NCBI RefSeq assembly: GCF_016464705.1
Contig: NZ_JAEHOB010000008.1
Span: 186,001-250,000 of the forward strand
DNA length: 64,000 bases
Reading direction: 5' to 3'
Source: Qaidamihabitans albus
Lineage (GTDB): Bacteria; Actinomycetota; Actinomycetes; Mycobacteriales; Pseudonocardiaceae
Shown: positions 53,379-63,199 of the stretch, one piece after another
Numbering within the stretch: position 1 is the stretch's first letter
Layout: each line of letters begins with the position of its first letter
Notes under the pieces: generated by a model
The model's database searches: none
What the model saw: only the letters and a program-made list of their open reading frames with translations
What the model was told of the DNA's origin: nothing
Translations under genes and position numbers: made by a program

Positions 53379-54296
53379 TCAGGCGAGGCGGCCGGCGAGT
53401 TCGGTCAGGGCCTGCCTGGCCTCCAGTCGGCGCACGCACTGCTGAGGGAGGCTGCCCGCGCCGTTGCGGGCGCCGGCGAGTGCGCCTGCCATGGCGGCGA
53501 TGGTGTCGGCGTCACCGCCACCGCGCAGGGCGTACCGGATCGCGGCGGCGGGGTCGTCCGGGTTGTGGAGGAAGGCGAGCAGGGCCAGCGGTACCGAGCC
53601 GAGGGCGGAGACATCGTTGCCGAGGACACGTGCGGCGTGGTCCGGGTCGGCGCCGCGGTGGGCGAGTTCGGCGATGCGGTCGAACTTCTCGTGCCAGGGC
53701 CGCGACCGCACCACCCTGGCGAGGTTCTGCAGGAATGGGGTGACCTCGAGTGGTCGAGCGGGGTCGCCGGTCAACGCGAGGTAGGCGGCGACCGCATGGC
53801 AGGCGGCGCCGTCCTTGCCGTGCTGGTGTGCGTGGGTGACGACCGCGCTGCGCCGGGCGAGTTCGGCGGTGTCGTGCGGGCTTGCGCCGACCAGCGCGAT
53901 CGGCGCGACGCGCATGGCGGCGCCGTTGCCGAAGGAGCCCTCGCCGTCGAAGAACGTGCGCGTGGCCTGCTGCCACGGCACGCCGGTGTTGAGCAACTGG
54001 AACACCTGGGTCACGGTGGCGCCGTAGCCGCGCCACGGTTCGGCGCTCCACGCCTGCGCGAACTCGTGCGCGAGAACATCTTCCTCGAGGCCGGTCGTGT
54101 CCCGGCGCTGCGCGAGGTGCCGGGCCAGCACCAGTGTCAGCGCGGTGTCGTCGGTGTGCACCAGCCGCCGGGTCGACCGCTCGTCGGCGAGGATGTCGGC
54201 TTCCGCCACCTGTGGTGCGCCCTCGAGTGGTGCGCCGAGTGCGTCACCGAGGGCCACGCCCAGCAGCAGGCCCTCGGCTCTGTCGTCGCGAGTCAT
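53379..54296 (-). CDS. ADP-ribosylglycohydrolase family protein (DraG-like)
   Basis: A 305-aa ARH-fold hydrolase: LLLGVALGDALGAPLEG at the N-terminus, TDDTALTLVLARHL (the T-D-D metal ligand motif), GSFGNGAAMRVAPIAL, and GGGDADTIAAMAGALAGA (the D-x-DT metal site). It would remove ADP-ribose from a modified target with two Mg or Mn ions. Target unknown; no ADP-ribosyltransferase in the window. Confidence 0.93.
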   Translation of the reverse strand: MTRDDRAEGLLLGVALGDALGAPLEGAPQVAEADILADERSTRRLVHTDDTALTLVLARHLAQRRDTTGLEEDVLAHEFAQAWSAEPWRGYGATVTQVFQLLNTGVPWQQATRTFFDGEGSFGNGAAMRVAPIALVGASPHDTAELARRSAVVTHAHQHGKDGAACHAVAAYLALTGDPARPLEVTPFLQNLARVVRSRPWHEKFDRIAELAHRGADPDHAARVLGNDVSALGSVPLALLAFLHNPDDPAAAIRYALRGGGDADTIAAMAGALAGARNGAGSLPQQCVRRLEARQALTELAGRLA

Positions 54297-54388
54297 CGGT
54301 GTCGCCGAACGCCGTTTCCACGGACATCACCATACCCTGACGTCGCGGTAGAGTGCGGCACGCCGGGTGTCTGCCACGCCTGACGGCT

Positions 54389-54408
54389 CTACCTTCACGT
54401 GAGGGTAG
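54389..54408. promoter_or_regulatory. MerR-type palindromic operator
   Basis: CTACCTTCACGTGAGGGTAG, 20 bp, palindromic except for one base pair, upstream of the MerR gene at 54495. MerR proteins bind such sequences between widely spaced promoter elements, implying autoregulation. Confidence 0.65.
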
Positions 54409-54494
54409 GGTCGTCGTGACGGTCGGCACGTCCGCCGGACGGCGGTGGGACCGGTCCCGTTGGCGGGATCGGTGTCGAGAAGGTGAGGGTGCAG

Positions 54495-54911
54495 GTGAGC
54501 GAGCACATGCAGATCGGCGAGGTTGCCGAACGCACGGGCCTGTCACTGCGAACGATCCGCTACTACGAGGAGGCCGGGCTGGTCACGCCGAGCGCGCGCA
54601 GCCAGGGCGGCTTCCGGCTCTACACCGAGCCCGATGTGGCGCGGCTGCGGCTCGCGAAGCGGATGAAGCCGCTGGGCTTCCAGCTCGACGAGATGCGCGA
54701 ACTGCTGGCGTTGCTGTACCCGGCAACCGCCGGTGCGGCCAAGTCGCGCAAGCCAAGCAAGGAGCAGCGCGAACGGCTGCGCGGTTTCACCGACACCGCC
54801 GAGCGGCGCTGTGCCGAGTTGAGCGCGAAGCTCGAGGAGGCGGAGGGGTTCGCCGAGATGCTGCGGGAACGGCTCGCACAGCAGGCGCCGCGCTCCACCC
54901 GGGTCGGCTGA
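54495..54911 (+). CDS. MerR-family transcriptional regulator
   Basis: A 138-aa MerR regulator: MQIGEVAERTGLSLRTIRYY, EEAGLVTPSARSQGGFRLYT, RRLKLAKRM-type helix RLRLAKRMKPLGFQLDEMRE, followed by a coiled-coil dimerisation helix and short C-terminus with no Cys. Lack of an effector domain suggests a constitutive or organic-ligand-responsive member. GTG 54495 is chosen over GTG 54483 as it leaves the AAGGTGAGG ribosome site intact. A MerR-type operator is about 87 nt upstream. Confidence 0.9.
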   Translation: MSEHMQIGEVAERTGLSLRTIRYYEEAGLVTPSARSQGGFRLYTEPDVARLRLAKRMKPLGFQLDEMRELLALLYPATAGAAKSRKPSKEQRERLRGFTDTAERRCAELSAKLEEAEGFAEMLRERLAQQAPRSTRVG

Positions 54912-55142
54912 ACCGCGTACTCGACGCGGCGATCCAGCAGCCACGCCAGGCCGGTTGTGTTCGCGGCGTTGCGGGGGCCGCCGGATCTACCTGTCGGTGA
55001 GGCGCATCCCGCGGAGTGGTGCCCGGTCGCCGACACCTATTCCACACGACGAACGGAGGACCGTGATGTCTCTGCGGGTGCACCGGCCGGCGCCGCATCC
55101 GTGCCAGCTACTCTACCCTAACGTTACAGTAGTTTCTGCGGT

Positions 55143-57339
55143 ATGTGGCGGGGATGGATGCTCGAACGGGAGGTGGCATTGACGGACGCGCAGGCAGGAG
55201 ATGAGGAGCAGGAGCGCCGGCGTCTGGCCGAGGTGGTGTATCTGCTGGCGACGGAGCTGGAGTGCCTCATCGGGGAGATCGACAAGTCCGCCGCGACCAT
55301 CGAAGAGCAGAAGGCGCACCTGTGGACGAACCTGCGTGACATGGACTTTGCCGAGAAGGCCAACTATCGCGGTGCGGTGGACATGTCGACCCGGCTGGCT
55401 GAGCACGCGGTGATGTACCGGAGGCGCGTCGAACGGTTGCTGGAGTCTCCCTACTTCGGTCGCGTCGACTTTCACCCGACGGGCGACACGGGGGCCAGGG
55501 CCCACTACATCGGTGTGCACAATTTCTCGGACCCGGAGACCCAGGAGATCGTGAGCCATGACTGGCGGGCCCCGGTGTCCAGTCTCTACTACGACTTCGA
55601 GTCGGGGGAGGCGTTCTTCGAGACGCCGGGGGGTTTTGCCCATGGTGAGATCACGGGCAAGCGCCAGTACAAGATCCGGGGTGGGCGCCTGGAGTACATG
55701 TTCGACAGCGCGCTGAACATCGGTGACGAGGTCTTGCGGCGGGAGCTGAGCCAGTCCGCCGATGACAGGATGAAGAACATCGTCGCGACCATCCAGCGAG
55801 AACAGAATGCTGTGATTCGCAACGAGATGGCGCAGGTACTGATCCTGCAGGGTGTGGTCGGCTCAGGGAAGACGTCGATCGCTCTGCATCGGGTGGCATT
55901 CCTGCTCTACCGCTTCAAGGACACCCTCTCCTCCGACAACGTCATGATCCTCTCGCCCAACAAGGTCTTCGGCGACTACATCGCCGACGTGCTTCCCGAG
56001 CTGGGTGAGGAGCAGGTCGCGGAGATCGACTTCGACACGATCGCCGGCAGGTTCCTCGCGAAGGTCACCGACTACGAGAGGTTCAGCGAACAGGTGGTCA
56101 AGCTGCTCGACCAGGTCGACGAGGCGGCGGCCGAGCGTACGCGCTACAAGGCGACGCCCGAGTTCGTCACCTGTCTCGACGATTGGATCACCTCCCGCGC
56201 GCACGAGGAGTTCACCCCTGGGGAGATCGAGCGGAAGCACAAACGACTCTCGGCTGAATGGGTTGCGGACATCTTCCACGAGGCACCGACCGTTCCGGTC
56301 CTCACGCGGCTCGACCGCGTCGCCAATGCCGCTGCGCACAAGCTCAAGCACGATGTTCTGGACCGGGGCGGCAAGTGGGCGGCCGCCGACACCGCCAGCG
56401 TCCGCAGGCAGGTCCGCGCGATGTTCCCCGACAAGGACGCGCTCGCGATGTACAAGGCGTTCTACGCCGACCCTGCCCGCCGTGGTTTGTTCAGGCCGCG
56501 CGGCCGGAAGGAGATCGAGTACGCCGACGTGTTCCCGCTGATCTACACCATGATCAGAACTTCGCGACAGGAGAGCTACGGCCACATCCGCCACCTCCTG
56601 GTCGACGAGATGCAGGACTACACGCCCATCCAGTACGCGGCGCTACGCAGGCTCTTCTCCTGCCAGATGACAATTCTGGGGAGATTCCAACCAGTCGGTC
56701 AACCCGTTCAGCTCGTCGTCACTGTCGACAATCCACGGCATGTTCCCGGAGGCCGACTGTCTGGAGCTGTGCAAGAGCTACCGTTCCACGGCCGAGATCA
56801 CGGATTTCGCCCAGAACATTTCCAGGAACGACAAGCTCGTCCCGCTCGCGCGCCATGGGCTGTCACCTCAGATCATCGCCTGCGCAGACCGGCGGGCCAG
56901 GAGGCACAGATCCTGACCCTCATCGAGCAGCACACGCACAGCGATCACCGCTCCCTCGGCATCATCTGCAAGACCGCCGCTCAGGCGGAAAAACTCCATC
57001 GCGCCTTGTCAGAGGCCGGTGTCGAGCTGACCTTCCTCGACTACGACAGCACAGCATTCGCAAGGCGGCATCGTCGTCACCTCAGCGCACATCTCGAAGG
57101 GACTGGAGTTCGACACCGTGATCGTCCCGCACGTGGACGAGCAGAACTACGCCAACGAGATGGACAGGTGCATGCTCTACATCGCGTGCACCAGGGCCAT
57201 GCACGAGCTCCACCTCACTCACGACGGGCCTCTCTCACACTTCCTGGAGTTCGCCAAGGTGCCCAGGAGCCGTCTCGACGCCGACGACGCCGAGACGGCG
57301 GAGATCCGCGATCGCGTCGCGGAGGCACGAGTGGGCTGA
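55143..57339 (+). pseudogene. HelD-like UvrD/Rep-family ATPase gene, three frameshifts
   Basis: Residues 1-510 in the first frame form a HelD-like protein: N-terminal coiled coil (EECLIGEIDKS... pattern), Walker A VVGSGKTSIALHRV, LSPNKVFGDYIADVLPELGE, and HLLVDEMQDYTPIQYAAL (Walker B DEMQD). At about 56684 the reading shifts to SNQSVNPFSSSSLSTIHGMF..., returns at about 56890 (QEAQILTLIEQHTHSDHR) and shifts again at about 57063 (GGIVVTSAHISKGLEFDTVI) to end at 57339. HelD proteins recycle RNA polymerase and can confer rifamycin resistance. With three shifts this copy is non-functional unless they are errors. Confidence 0.82.
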
Positions 57340-57584
57340 CCGGGCGCGCTCGGACAGCGAGCTTCCTGCCCCGCTGCGACATCGGAGCACACGGGAAGCC
57401 GACACCGCGACCATCACACCTGCGGGACGTGACGGTCCGGGGGAGGCCCGGTGTCGCGCGCCCGGACCACCGAGGAGTCGACACCACCACGAACCAGATC
57501 AACGCCGACCCGGCTCCTATAATGGCCACGCCTTGGTCGCCACGCGGTTGTCTGAACGGAGTCGTGTTTCGGGTGGGAGCTGAA

Positions 57585-59504
57585 GTGAGTTCGCAGGCAG
57601 AGACAGTCGAGTTCCAGGCTGAAGCGCGTCAGCTGCTGCAGCTGATGGTGCATTCGATCTACTCGAACAAGGATACGTTCCTGCGGGAGCTCATCTCCAA
57701 TGCCTCGGATGCGCTGGACAAACTGCGTCTCGCGTCGTTTCGGGACAAGGACCTCGGGGTCGACATCTCGGATCCGCACATCCGGCTCGAGCCGGACGTG
57801 GAGCGGCGCACACTGACCGTGCGGGACAATGGCATCGGCATGTCCCGCGAGGAGGTCGTCGACCTCATCGGCACCATCGCCAAGTCGGGTACCGCGGAGC
57901 TGTTGCGGGAGCTGAAACAGACCCAGGCGGGGGCGGCGGCGCAGGAGCTGATCGGCCAGTTCGGGCTCGGCTTCTACTCCAGCTTCATGGTCGCCGACAA
58001 GGTGACGCTGGTGACCCGCAGGGCGGGTGAGGAGACCGCCACGCGCTGGGAGTCCACCGGCGAGGGCACCTACACCATCGAGACGATCGATAAGGCGCCG
58101 CAGGGCACCGCGGTGACACTGCACCTGAAGGCGGCCGACGACGAGGACTCGCTGCACGACTACACGAGGACGGGCACCCTCAGGGAGATCGTCAAGCGGT
58201 ACTCCGACTTCATCTCCTGGCCGGTCAGGATGGACGTGCAGCGCACCGTCACCGAGGGCGAGACCACGCGGACGGTCACCGAGACCGAGACCCTGAACTC
58301 GATGAAGGCGCTGTGGGCGCGGCCGAAGGCCGAGGTCGGCGAGGACGAGTACCGCGAGTTCTACAAGCACATCAGCCACGATTGGGCCGACCCGCTGGAA
58401 ACCATCCACATGCGAGCGGAAGGTACCTTCGAGTATCAGGCGCTACTCTTCATTCCCTCGCATGCACCGATGGATCTGTTCATGCGGGACGCGAAGCGCG
58501 GCGTTCAGCTCTACGTCAAGCGCGTGTTCATCATGGAGGACTGCGAAGACCTGATGCCCGAGTACCTGCGCTTCGTCAAGGGAGTGGTGGACGCGCAGGA
58601 CCTCTCGCTGAACGTCTCCAGGGAGATCCTGCAGAAGGACCGGCACATCCAGATGATGCGCAAGCGTCTGGTGAAGCGGGTGTTGTCCACGGTGAAGGAG
58701 ATGCGCGACGCCGAGGACGACCGCTACCGGACCTTCTGGGGGCAGTTCGGTCAGGCGGTGAAGGAAGGCCTGGTCAGCGACCCGGACAACCAGGAAGCGA
58801 TCCTGGAGATCGCCTCCTTCGACTCGACGGCCGATGCCGAGCGGCAGACGACCCTGCGCCAGTACATCGAGCGAATGAAGGACGACCAGGAGAACATCTA
58901 CTACCTCACCGGGCCGTCCCGATCGAAGGTCGAGAACTCGCCGCACATGGAGGCCTTCCGGGACAAGGGTATCGAGGTGCTTCTGCTGACCGACCCGGTC
59001 GACGAGATGTGGGTCGACGCGGTCGGCGAGTTCGACGGCAAGAGGTTCCAGTCGATCGCCAAGGGGCAGGTGGATCTCTCCGAGGAGGACGACGCGCAGG
59101 AGGGCACCGAGCGCGCCCAGCAGCGCGAGGACTTCGCCGACCTGCTGTCCTGGATGGGGACGACGCTGCAGGACGACGTGAAGGAGGTGCGCCTCTCGTC
59201 GCGGTTGACCAGCTCACCGGCCTGCATCGTCGGCGACGCCCAGGACATGACCCCGACGCTGGAGAAGATGTACCGCGCGATGGGGCAGGAGGTGCCCCGG
59301 GTCAAGCGCATCCTGGAGCTCAATCCGGATCACCCGCTGGTCGGCGAGATGCGCAGGGCCTACCAGGAACACGGCGCGGACGAGGGGCTGACCGAATCGG
59401 CCGAGCTCGTGTACGGCATGGCGTTGCTCGCCGAGGGCGGTGAGGTCCGCGAGCCGGCCCGGCTGGTCTCGTTGATGGCCAACCGGCTCGCGCGAGCCTT
59501 GTAG
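57585..59504 (+). CDS. htpG: Molecular chaperone HtpG (Hsp90)
   Basis: A 639-aa Hsp90: FQAEARQLLQLMVHSIYSNK, LRELISNASDALDKLR, DNGIGMSREEVVDLIGTIAK, GQFGLGFYSSFMVADKV, middle domain YLRFVKGVVDAQDLSLNVSR, and C-terminal dimerisation region. All ATP-binding elements are intact. GTG 57585 with GGGAG is chosen. It lies directly downstream of the broken HelD gene with a 245-nt gap; the reading frame stays open through the HelD gene only by chance. Confidence 0.96.
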   Translation: MSSQAETVEFQAEARQLLQLMVHSIYSNKDTFLRELISNASDALDKLRLASFRDKDLGVDISDPHIRLEPDVERRTLTVRDNGIGMSREEVVDLIGTIAKSGTAELLRELKQTQAGAAAQELIGQFGLGFYSSFMVADKVTLVTRRAGEETATRWESTGEGTYTIETIDKAPQGTAVTLHLKAADDEDSLHDYTRTGTLREIVKRYSDFISWPVRMDVQRTVTEGETTRTVTETETLNSMKALWARPKAEVGEDEYREFYKHISHDWADPLETIHMRAEGTFEYQALLFIPSHAPMDLFMRDAKRGVQLYVKRVFIMEDCEDLMPEYLRFVKGVVDAQDLSLNVSREILQKDRHIQMMRKRLVKRVLSTVKEMRDAEDDRYRTFWGQFGQAVKEGLVSDPDNQEAILEIASFDSTADAERQTTLRQYIERMKDDQENIYYLTGPSRSKVENSPHMEAFRDKGIEVLLLTDPVDEMWVDAVGEFDGKRFQSIAKGQVDLSEEDDAQEGTERAQQREDFADLLSWMGTTLQDDVKEVRLSSRLTSSPACIVGDAQDMTPTLEKMYRAMGQEVPRVKRILELNPDHPLVGEMRRAYQEHGADEGLTESAELVYGMALLAEGGEVREPARLVSLMANRLARAL

Positions 59505-59570
59505 CGGCTACGGCCGGTACGCATCTCGCTCGCCCTGCGGAGTAGGACGCACTGTTTCTGCAGGTCGCCG

Positions 59571-59616
59571 GTCGTGAGTGCGTAACAGTGTTCTAACTCG
59601 GCTGCACACTCACGAG
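59571..59616. repeat. 46-bp dispersed palindrome, copy 5 (degenerate)
   Basis: GTCGTGAGTG...GTTCTAAC...CACTCACGAG with several mismatches in the stem. It lies 67 nt after htpG. Confidence 0.8.
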
Positions 59617-59718
59617 AGGTGACCAGGCGCGGCAGTGAAAACGGAGCCGCAAGGGAATAGCCTGCCAGAAGAAGGCGAGCAAGCAGACAATGAAACCCAG
59701 GCGGATGACCTGGGATGA

Positions 59719-59760
59719 TGGTGCGCCATCAGGGACTCGAACCCCGAACCCGCTGATTAG
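59719..59760 (-). other. tRNA-Lys 3'-end fragment (attachment-site scar)
   Basis: Reading the minus strand, this 42-nt sequence ends TGGCGCACCA and contains the T-loop GGTTCGAGTCC, preceded by CTAATCAGCGGGTTC, matching the 3' half (from the anticodon stem) of bacterial tRNA-Lys including CCA. The 5' half is absent. tRNA 3' ends are the usual attB/att core of integrative elements, and a truncated integrase gene begins right next to it. Confidence 0.8.
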
Positions 59761-60109
59761 GTTGAGGCTTGCTGTAGTCCATCGCGGGCTGGCGTTCCCG
59801 CAGATAGTCCACCAGCAGGTCGCGGATAGGGCGGCAGGCGATCTGGTAGCGATCGACCAGCTCGTCGCAGGTGAGCTGTCCTGGTGAGCGGAACATCCGG
59901 ATGCTGGGTGGCGCGTCGTCGGGAAAGACCCTCGTCGTGTGCAGCAGCCGGTAGAAGCAGACCATGCCGGAGCCGGTGAATTGCTGGCCCGCGGCTTGGG
60001 TATCGAGCAGTTCGACGCAGTCGCCGACGGTGACATCGCGGACCAGGCCGCCCTTGGCGGCCACCATCACCCCGATCCCCGACGCCATACTGCCGTTAGC
60101 CACGGAGAT
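59761..60109 (-). pseudogene. Truncated site-specific integrase gene fragment
   Basis: The minus-strand frame reads GGLVRDVTVGDCVELLDTQA, GSGMVCFYRLLHTTRVFPDD, APPSIRMFRSPGQLTCDELV, DRYQIACRPIRDLLVDYLRE, RQPAMDYSK. This is the N-terminal region of a tyrosine-recombinase-like integrase found in actinomycete mobile elements. It stops at the tRNA-Lys fragment, and the catalytic domain is missing, so it is a dead remnant. Confidence 0.65.
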
Positions 60110-60344
60110 ACCCGAGTCGCAGCGCACATCTTGCGCAGCAGAGCGAACCCTTCGGGGTCGCGGGCTCGTTGCAGTACGGGCATCAGGCTGCGGGCCATTC
60201 GCGTCCGCCCGCAGGGCTCCATCCATGAGCAACTGGGGCCCTCTCGGCCACCCGGACCTTAAAGCTCATGGACCAATGTCCTGGCGAACATACGCGCGGC
60301 CGGGTTCATTCAGGAAGGAACGTCTCAGGCGTCACCGATGGCGG

Positions 60345-60782
60345 CTACTCCATCCGCGACTCGACGGTCAGCGGGTCGAGGCACCGCAAGGCGTCGACCA
60401 GGGCTGCTTGCTGGGTTCCGAGATCAGCCTCGAGTCGCTGCTGTTGCGCTACGACGTGCGACGTCAGGGTGCGCAGGAGTCGGCGGCCGTCGTGGGAGAT
60501 GTCAACGATCACGCGCCGACGATCCAACTCGTCGGGACGCCGGTAGAGAAGGCCACGCTCGATGAGCCGGTCACAAGCCTTGGTCAGGGTGGGGCCGTGC
60601 AGGAATGTGGCGCCGGCAAGCTCTCCCATCGGCCGCCCCTGCCCGTCTCCGAGCACGTCGAGGATGCGCCACTGGTCGACACTGACGTCGTAGGGGGCCA
60701 GGAGGTCGGTCAGCTCCGTTTGAAGGTCGCGAGCAACCCGCGACAGCAGGGAAACCAGGGGTTCATTACGCGTCGCGATCAT
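60345..60782 (-). CDS. MarR-family transcriptional regulator
   Basis: A 145-aa MarR protein: SVDQWRILDVLGDGQGRPMG, AGATFLHGPTLTKACDRLIE, RPDELDRRRVIVDISHDGRR (the D-x-R-D-R-R wing). ATG 60782 with GAGGAG upstream. Divergent from the AmiC-like gene; the short gap contains TACTATCGTAGA, a possible half of its operator. Probably regulates the amide module to its right. Confidence 0.92.
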   Translation of the reverse strand: MIATRNEPLVSLLSRVARDLQTELTDLLAPYDVSVDQWRILDVLGDGQGRPMGELAGATFLHGPTLTKACDRLIERGLLYRRPDELDRRRVIVDISHDGRRLLRTLTSHVVAQQQRLEADLGTQQAALVDALRCLDPLTVESRME

Positions 60783-60855
60783 ACCCTCATCTCCTCGACG
60801 TCGACCTGGTCCACCCGTACTATCGTAGACCGCTCGCACCTGGATAGGGGCTTCG

Positions 60856-62013
60856 ATGGCAGCTCAGGAGACGCTCGGTCATCGTGGTCTTGGCGCCTTC
60901 CTCCCCTCCGTGACGGGTGAAGAGTTGCTTTCCCGCGCTGCCGGCGGGCCGTCGGGCAGTGTGCGCGCGGCCCTCGTGACACCGAGTAGCGGCCCATTGG
61001 GCCTGATGGGGCCAGCCAGCCTCAACTGCGCGCTGCTCGCCTGCTCCGAGGTGAACGCCAGGGGCGGGATCCTGGGTCGTCCTCTCGACCTCGTTCGAGT
61101 CGACGGCGGGCGCGCGCCGCGCGAGGTGGCGCGCGAGGTTGACTGGCTGGTGCGTGCCGGGGAGGTCGACGCGGTCGTAGGTATGCACACCAGCGCGGCA
61201 CGTGTCGCGATCGCCGACGCCGTGGCCGGTCTGGTGCCCTATGTCTACACGCCGCCCTACGAGGGCGGGGAGCAGCGCCTCGGCCTGCTCTGCACCGGGG
61301 AGACACTTGGCCGGCAGCTGGGCCCTGCCTTGGCCTGGTTGGTCGAACACCGGCGGGCGCGGCGATGGTTCCTCCTCGGTAGCGACTACCGCTGGCCCAG
61401 GGCCGTGCACGCGCTCGCGGGGCGCATGCTTCACCAGCTGGGCTCGACCGTGGTCGGGGAGGAGTTGCTGCCGCTGGGCGCGTCCGACTTCGACCGCCCA
61501 CTGACGCGGCTCGTCTCCCGACGAGCTGATGCCTTGCTGCTCAACCTGATCGGCGACGACCTCGTGCGGTTCCACCGCGCGGCGTGCGGCGCGGGCCTCG
61601 CTCGGAGGGTCCTGCGACTCAGTGCCTGTCTCGAGGAAAACACCCTGCTCGGGCTGGGTGGTGACGACAGCGGAGAGCTGTGGACCACCATGGGGTTCTT
61701 CCCCACACTGGCCACCGACGCCAGTCTCGCGTTCGACGCGCGCTATGCCGCCGCTTTCGGCCCCCATGCCCCGGTAACCAGCGCGCACGCTGAGTCCTGC
61801 TACGAGGGCGTGGGTGTCCTCGCAGCCGTCGCGGCGCGGGCGGGCTCGCTGCATCCAGCGGCATTCGACGCCGCTGCCGAAGGAGCCTGCGCCGATGGCG
61901 CGCGCGGTCGCGTGTACATCGCTAACCGGCACGTGCCTCAGACCGCGTACCTCGCCCACGCCGACGGGCTGGACTTCCGCGTCGTCGCAGGATTCGGCGC
62001 TCCCGCGGCGTGA
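60856..62013 (+). CDS. AmiC/UrtA-like substrate-binding protein, cytosolic
   Basis: A 385-aa type I periplasmic-binding fold protein of the AmiC/UrtA group: ALVTPSSGPLGLMGPASLNC, VNARGGILGRPLDLVRVDGG, PYVYTPPYEGGEQRLGLLCT, DYRWPRAVHALAGRMLHQLG, AHAESCYEGVGVLAA. No signal peptide or lipobox, so it is likely an intracellular sensor as in AmiC of Pseudomonas. Located directly upstream of an acetamidase gene. It lacks a partner AmiR in the window. Confidence 0.85.
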   Translation: MAAQETLGHRGLGAFLPSVTGEELLSRAAGGPSGSVRAALVTPSSGPLGLMGPASLNCALLACSEVNARGGILGRPLDLVRVDGGRAPREVAREVDWLVRAGEVDAVVGMHTSAARVAIADAVAGLVPYVYTPPYEGGEQRLGLLCTGETLGRQLGPALAWLVEHRRARRWFLLGSDYRWPRAVHALAGRMLHQLGSTVVGEELLPLGASDFDRPLTRLVSRRADALLLNLIGDDLVRFHRAACGAGLARRVLRLSACLEENTLLGLGGDDSGELWTTMGFFPTLATDASLAFDARYAAAFGPHAPVTSAHAESCYEGVGVLAAVAARAGSLHPAAFDAAAEGACADGARGRVYIANRHVPQTAYLAHADGLDFRVVAGFGAPAA

Positions 62014-62125
62014 CATCTTGACAAGGCCCTGGTATTTTCCGCAGGATAATTTTCCTCAGAAACTACTTACTCTGGACGGATTGCAGTAAGGACGCGGTAG
62101 AAGCCAGCGGCAACCAGGAGGCGCC

Positions 62126-63199
62126 ATGAGCGAGGCGGTCCGTGATCGCAGCGGCGACCTGCCGGTGGTCCGTTATCAGCCAACCCCGGACCAGTTCTCG
62201 TGGACCTTCGGTGGTTGTCCCCCTGTGGCGCGACTGCGCCCAGGCGATGTGGTCGAGCTGTGGACCGAAGACTGCTACGGAGGCAACGTCCGCGCGGCCA
62301 CAGACCTGGTGTCACGGGTGTGCGAGTTCCCCTTCCTCAACCCGCAGACCGGTCCCTTCTATGTCGAGGGCGCGCAGCCAGGTGACACCCTGGCCCTGCA
62401 CTTCGTGAGTATCGAGCCCTCCCGCGACTACGCCGCGTCGACCACTGTGCCGCTGTTCGGCGCGCTCACCTCGACCCACGAAACAGCCACGCTGCAGGAT
62501 CCGCTCCCCGAGGTCGTGTGGATGTACGAGCTCGATCGAGCCCGACGAACCGCGACGTACCGGCCCCGCAGCGGGGGCCGCGAGGTCGTCATGCCGCTCG
62601 ACCCGATGCACGGCACGGTCGGTGTCGCCCCGGCCGGGATGGAGGCTCGCTCGGCGATCGTCCCGGGCTCCCACGGCGGCAACATGGACACACCTGAGGT
62701 CCGTGCGGGCGTGACCGTCTATTTCGGAGTGAACGTCGAGGGAGCGCTGTTCGCGCTCGGCGACGGCCACGGGCGCCAGGGCGAGGGCGAGTCGTGCGGC
62801 ACCGCGCTGGAGTCTGCAATGGACACGGTCGTCGTGGTCGACCTGATCGCCGGGACGCCCACCCCATGGCCGCGCATCGAGTCCGACACCCACATCATGA
62901 CGGTCGGGTCGGCCAAACCCCTGGAGGACGCGTTCCGCGTCGCACACGTCGACCTCGTCGCGCAGGTCGGCAGCCGATGCGGGCTCGACCGGCTCGATGC
63001 CTACCAGCTGGTCTCCCAGCTCGCCCTGACACCGATCGCCAACGTGTGCAATCCGACGTACTCGGTGGTGGCGAAGATCGCCAAGGAATACCTTCCGAGC
63101 GACCACGACCCCTATCGGGGCACCCACGTCCGCTTCCGAGAGCAGGCGGCCGCCTACCGAGCGGAGCACACCCCCTTCAGCACGACGGGAGGCTCGTGA
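62126..63199 (+). CDS. Acetamidase/formamidase (FmdA/AmdA)
   Basis: A 357-aa FmdA/AmdA amidohydrolase: CPPVARLRPGDVVELWTEDC, GPFYVEGAQPGDTLALHF, PLDPMHGTVGVAP, SHGGNMDTPEVRAGVTVYFG, ALGDGHGRQGEGESCGTALE. It would hydrolyse formamide, acetamide or related amides to ammonium plus carboxylate. ATG 62126 follows AGGAGG. Its stop overlaps the start of a peptide-type ABC binding protein (TGATG), so uptake and hydrolysis are linked. Confidence 0.93.
   Translation: MSEAVRDRSGDLPVVRYQPTPDQFSWTFGGCPPVARLRPGDVVELWTEDCYGGNVRAATDLVSRVCEFPFLNPQTGPFYVEGAQPGDTLALHFVSIEPSRDYAASTTVPLFGALTSTHETATLQDPLPEVVWMYELDRARRTATYRPRSGGREVVMPLDPMHGTVGVAPAGMEARSAIVPGSHGGNMDTPEVRAGVTVYFGVNVEGALFALGDGHGRQGEGESCGTALESAMDTVVVVDLIAGTPTPWPRIESDTHIMTVGSAKPLEDAFRVAHVDLVAQVGSRCGLDRLDAYQLVSQLALTPIANVCNPTYSVVAKIAKEYLPSDHDPYRGTHVRFREQAAAYRAEHTPFSTTGGS

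Noticed and set aside
55143-59504. A single 1453-codon frame suggesting a HelD-HtpG fusion protein
   Set aside because: The middle part (about 56690-57584) loses similarity where the true HelD continues in another frame; HtpG has its own GTG and ribosome site at 57585.
62018-62050. Promoter TTGACA...GATAAT before the acetamidase gene
   Set aside because: The hexamers look good but the spacer is 21 nt, too long for a normal sigma70 promoter, so I did not list it as a feature.
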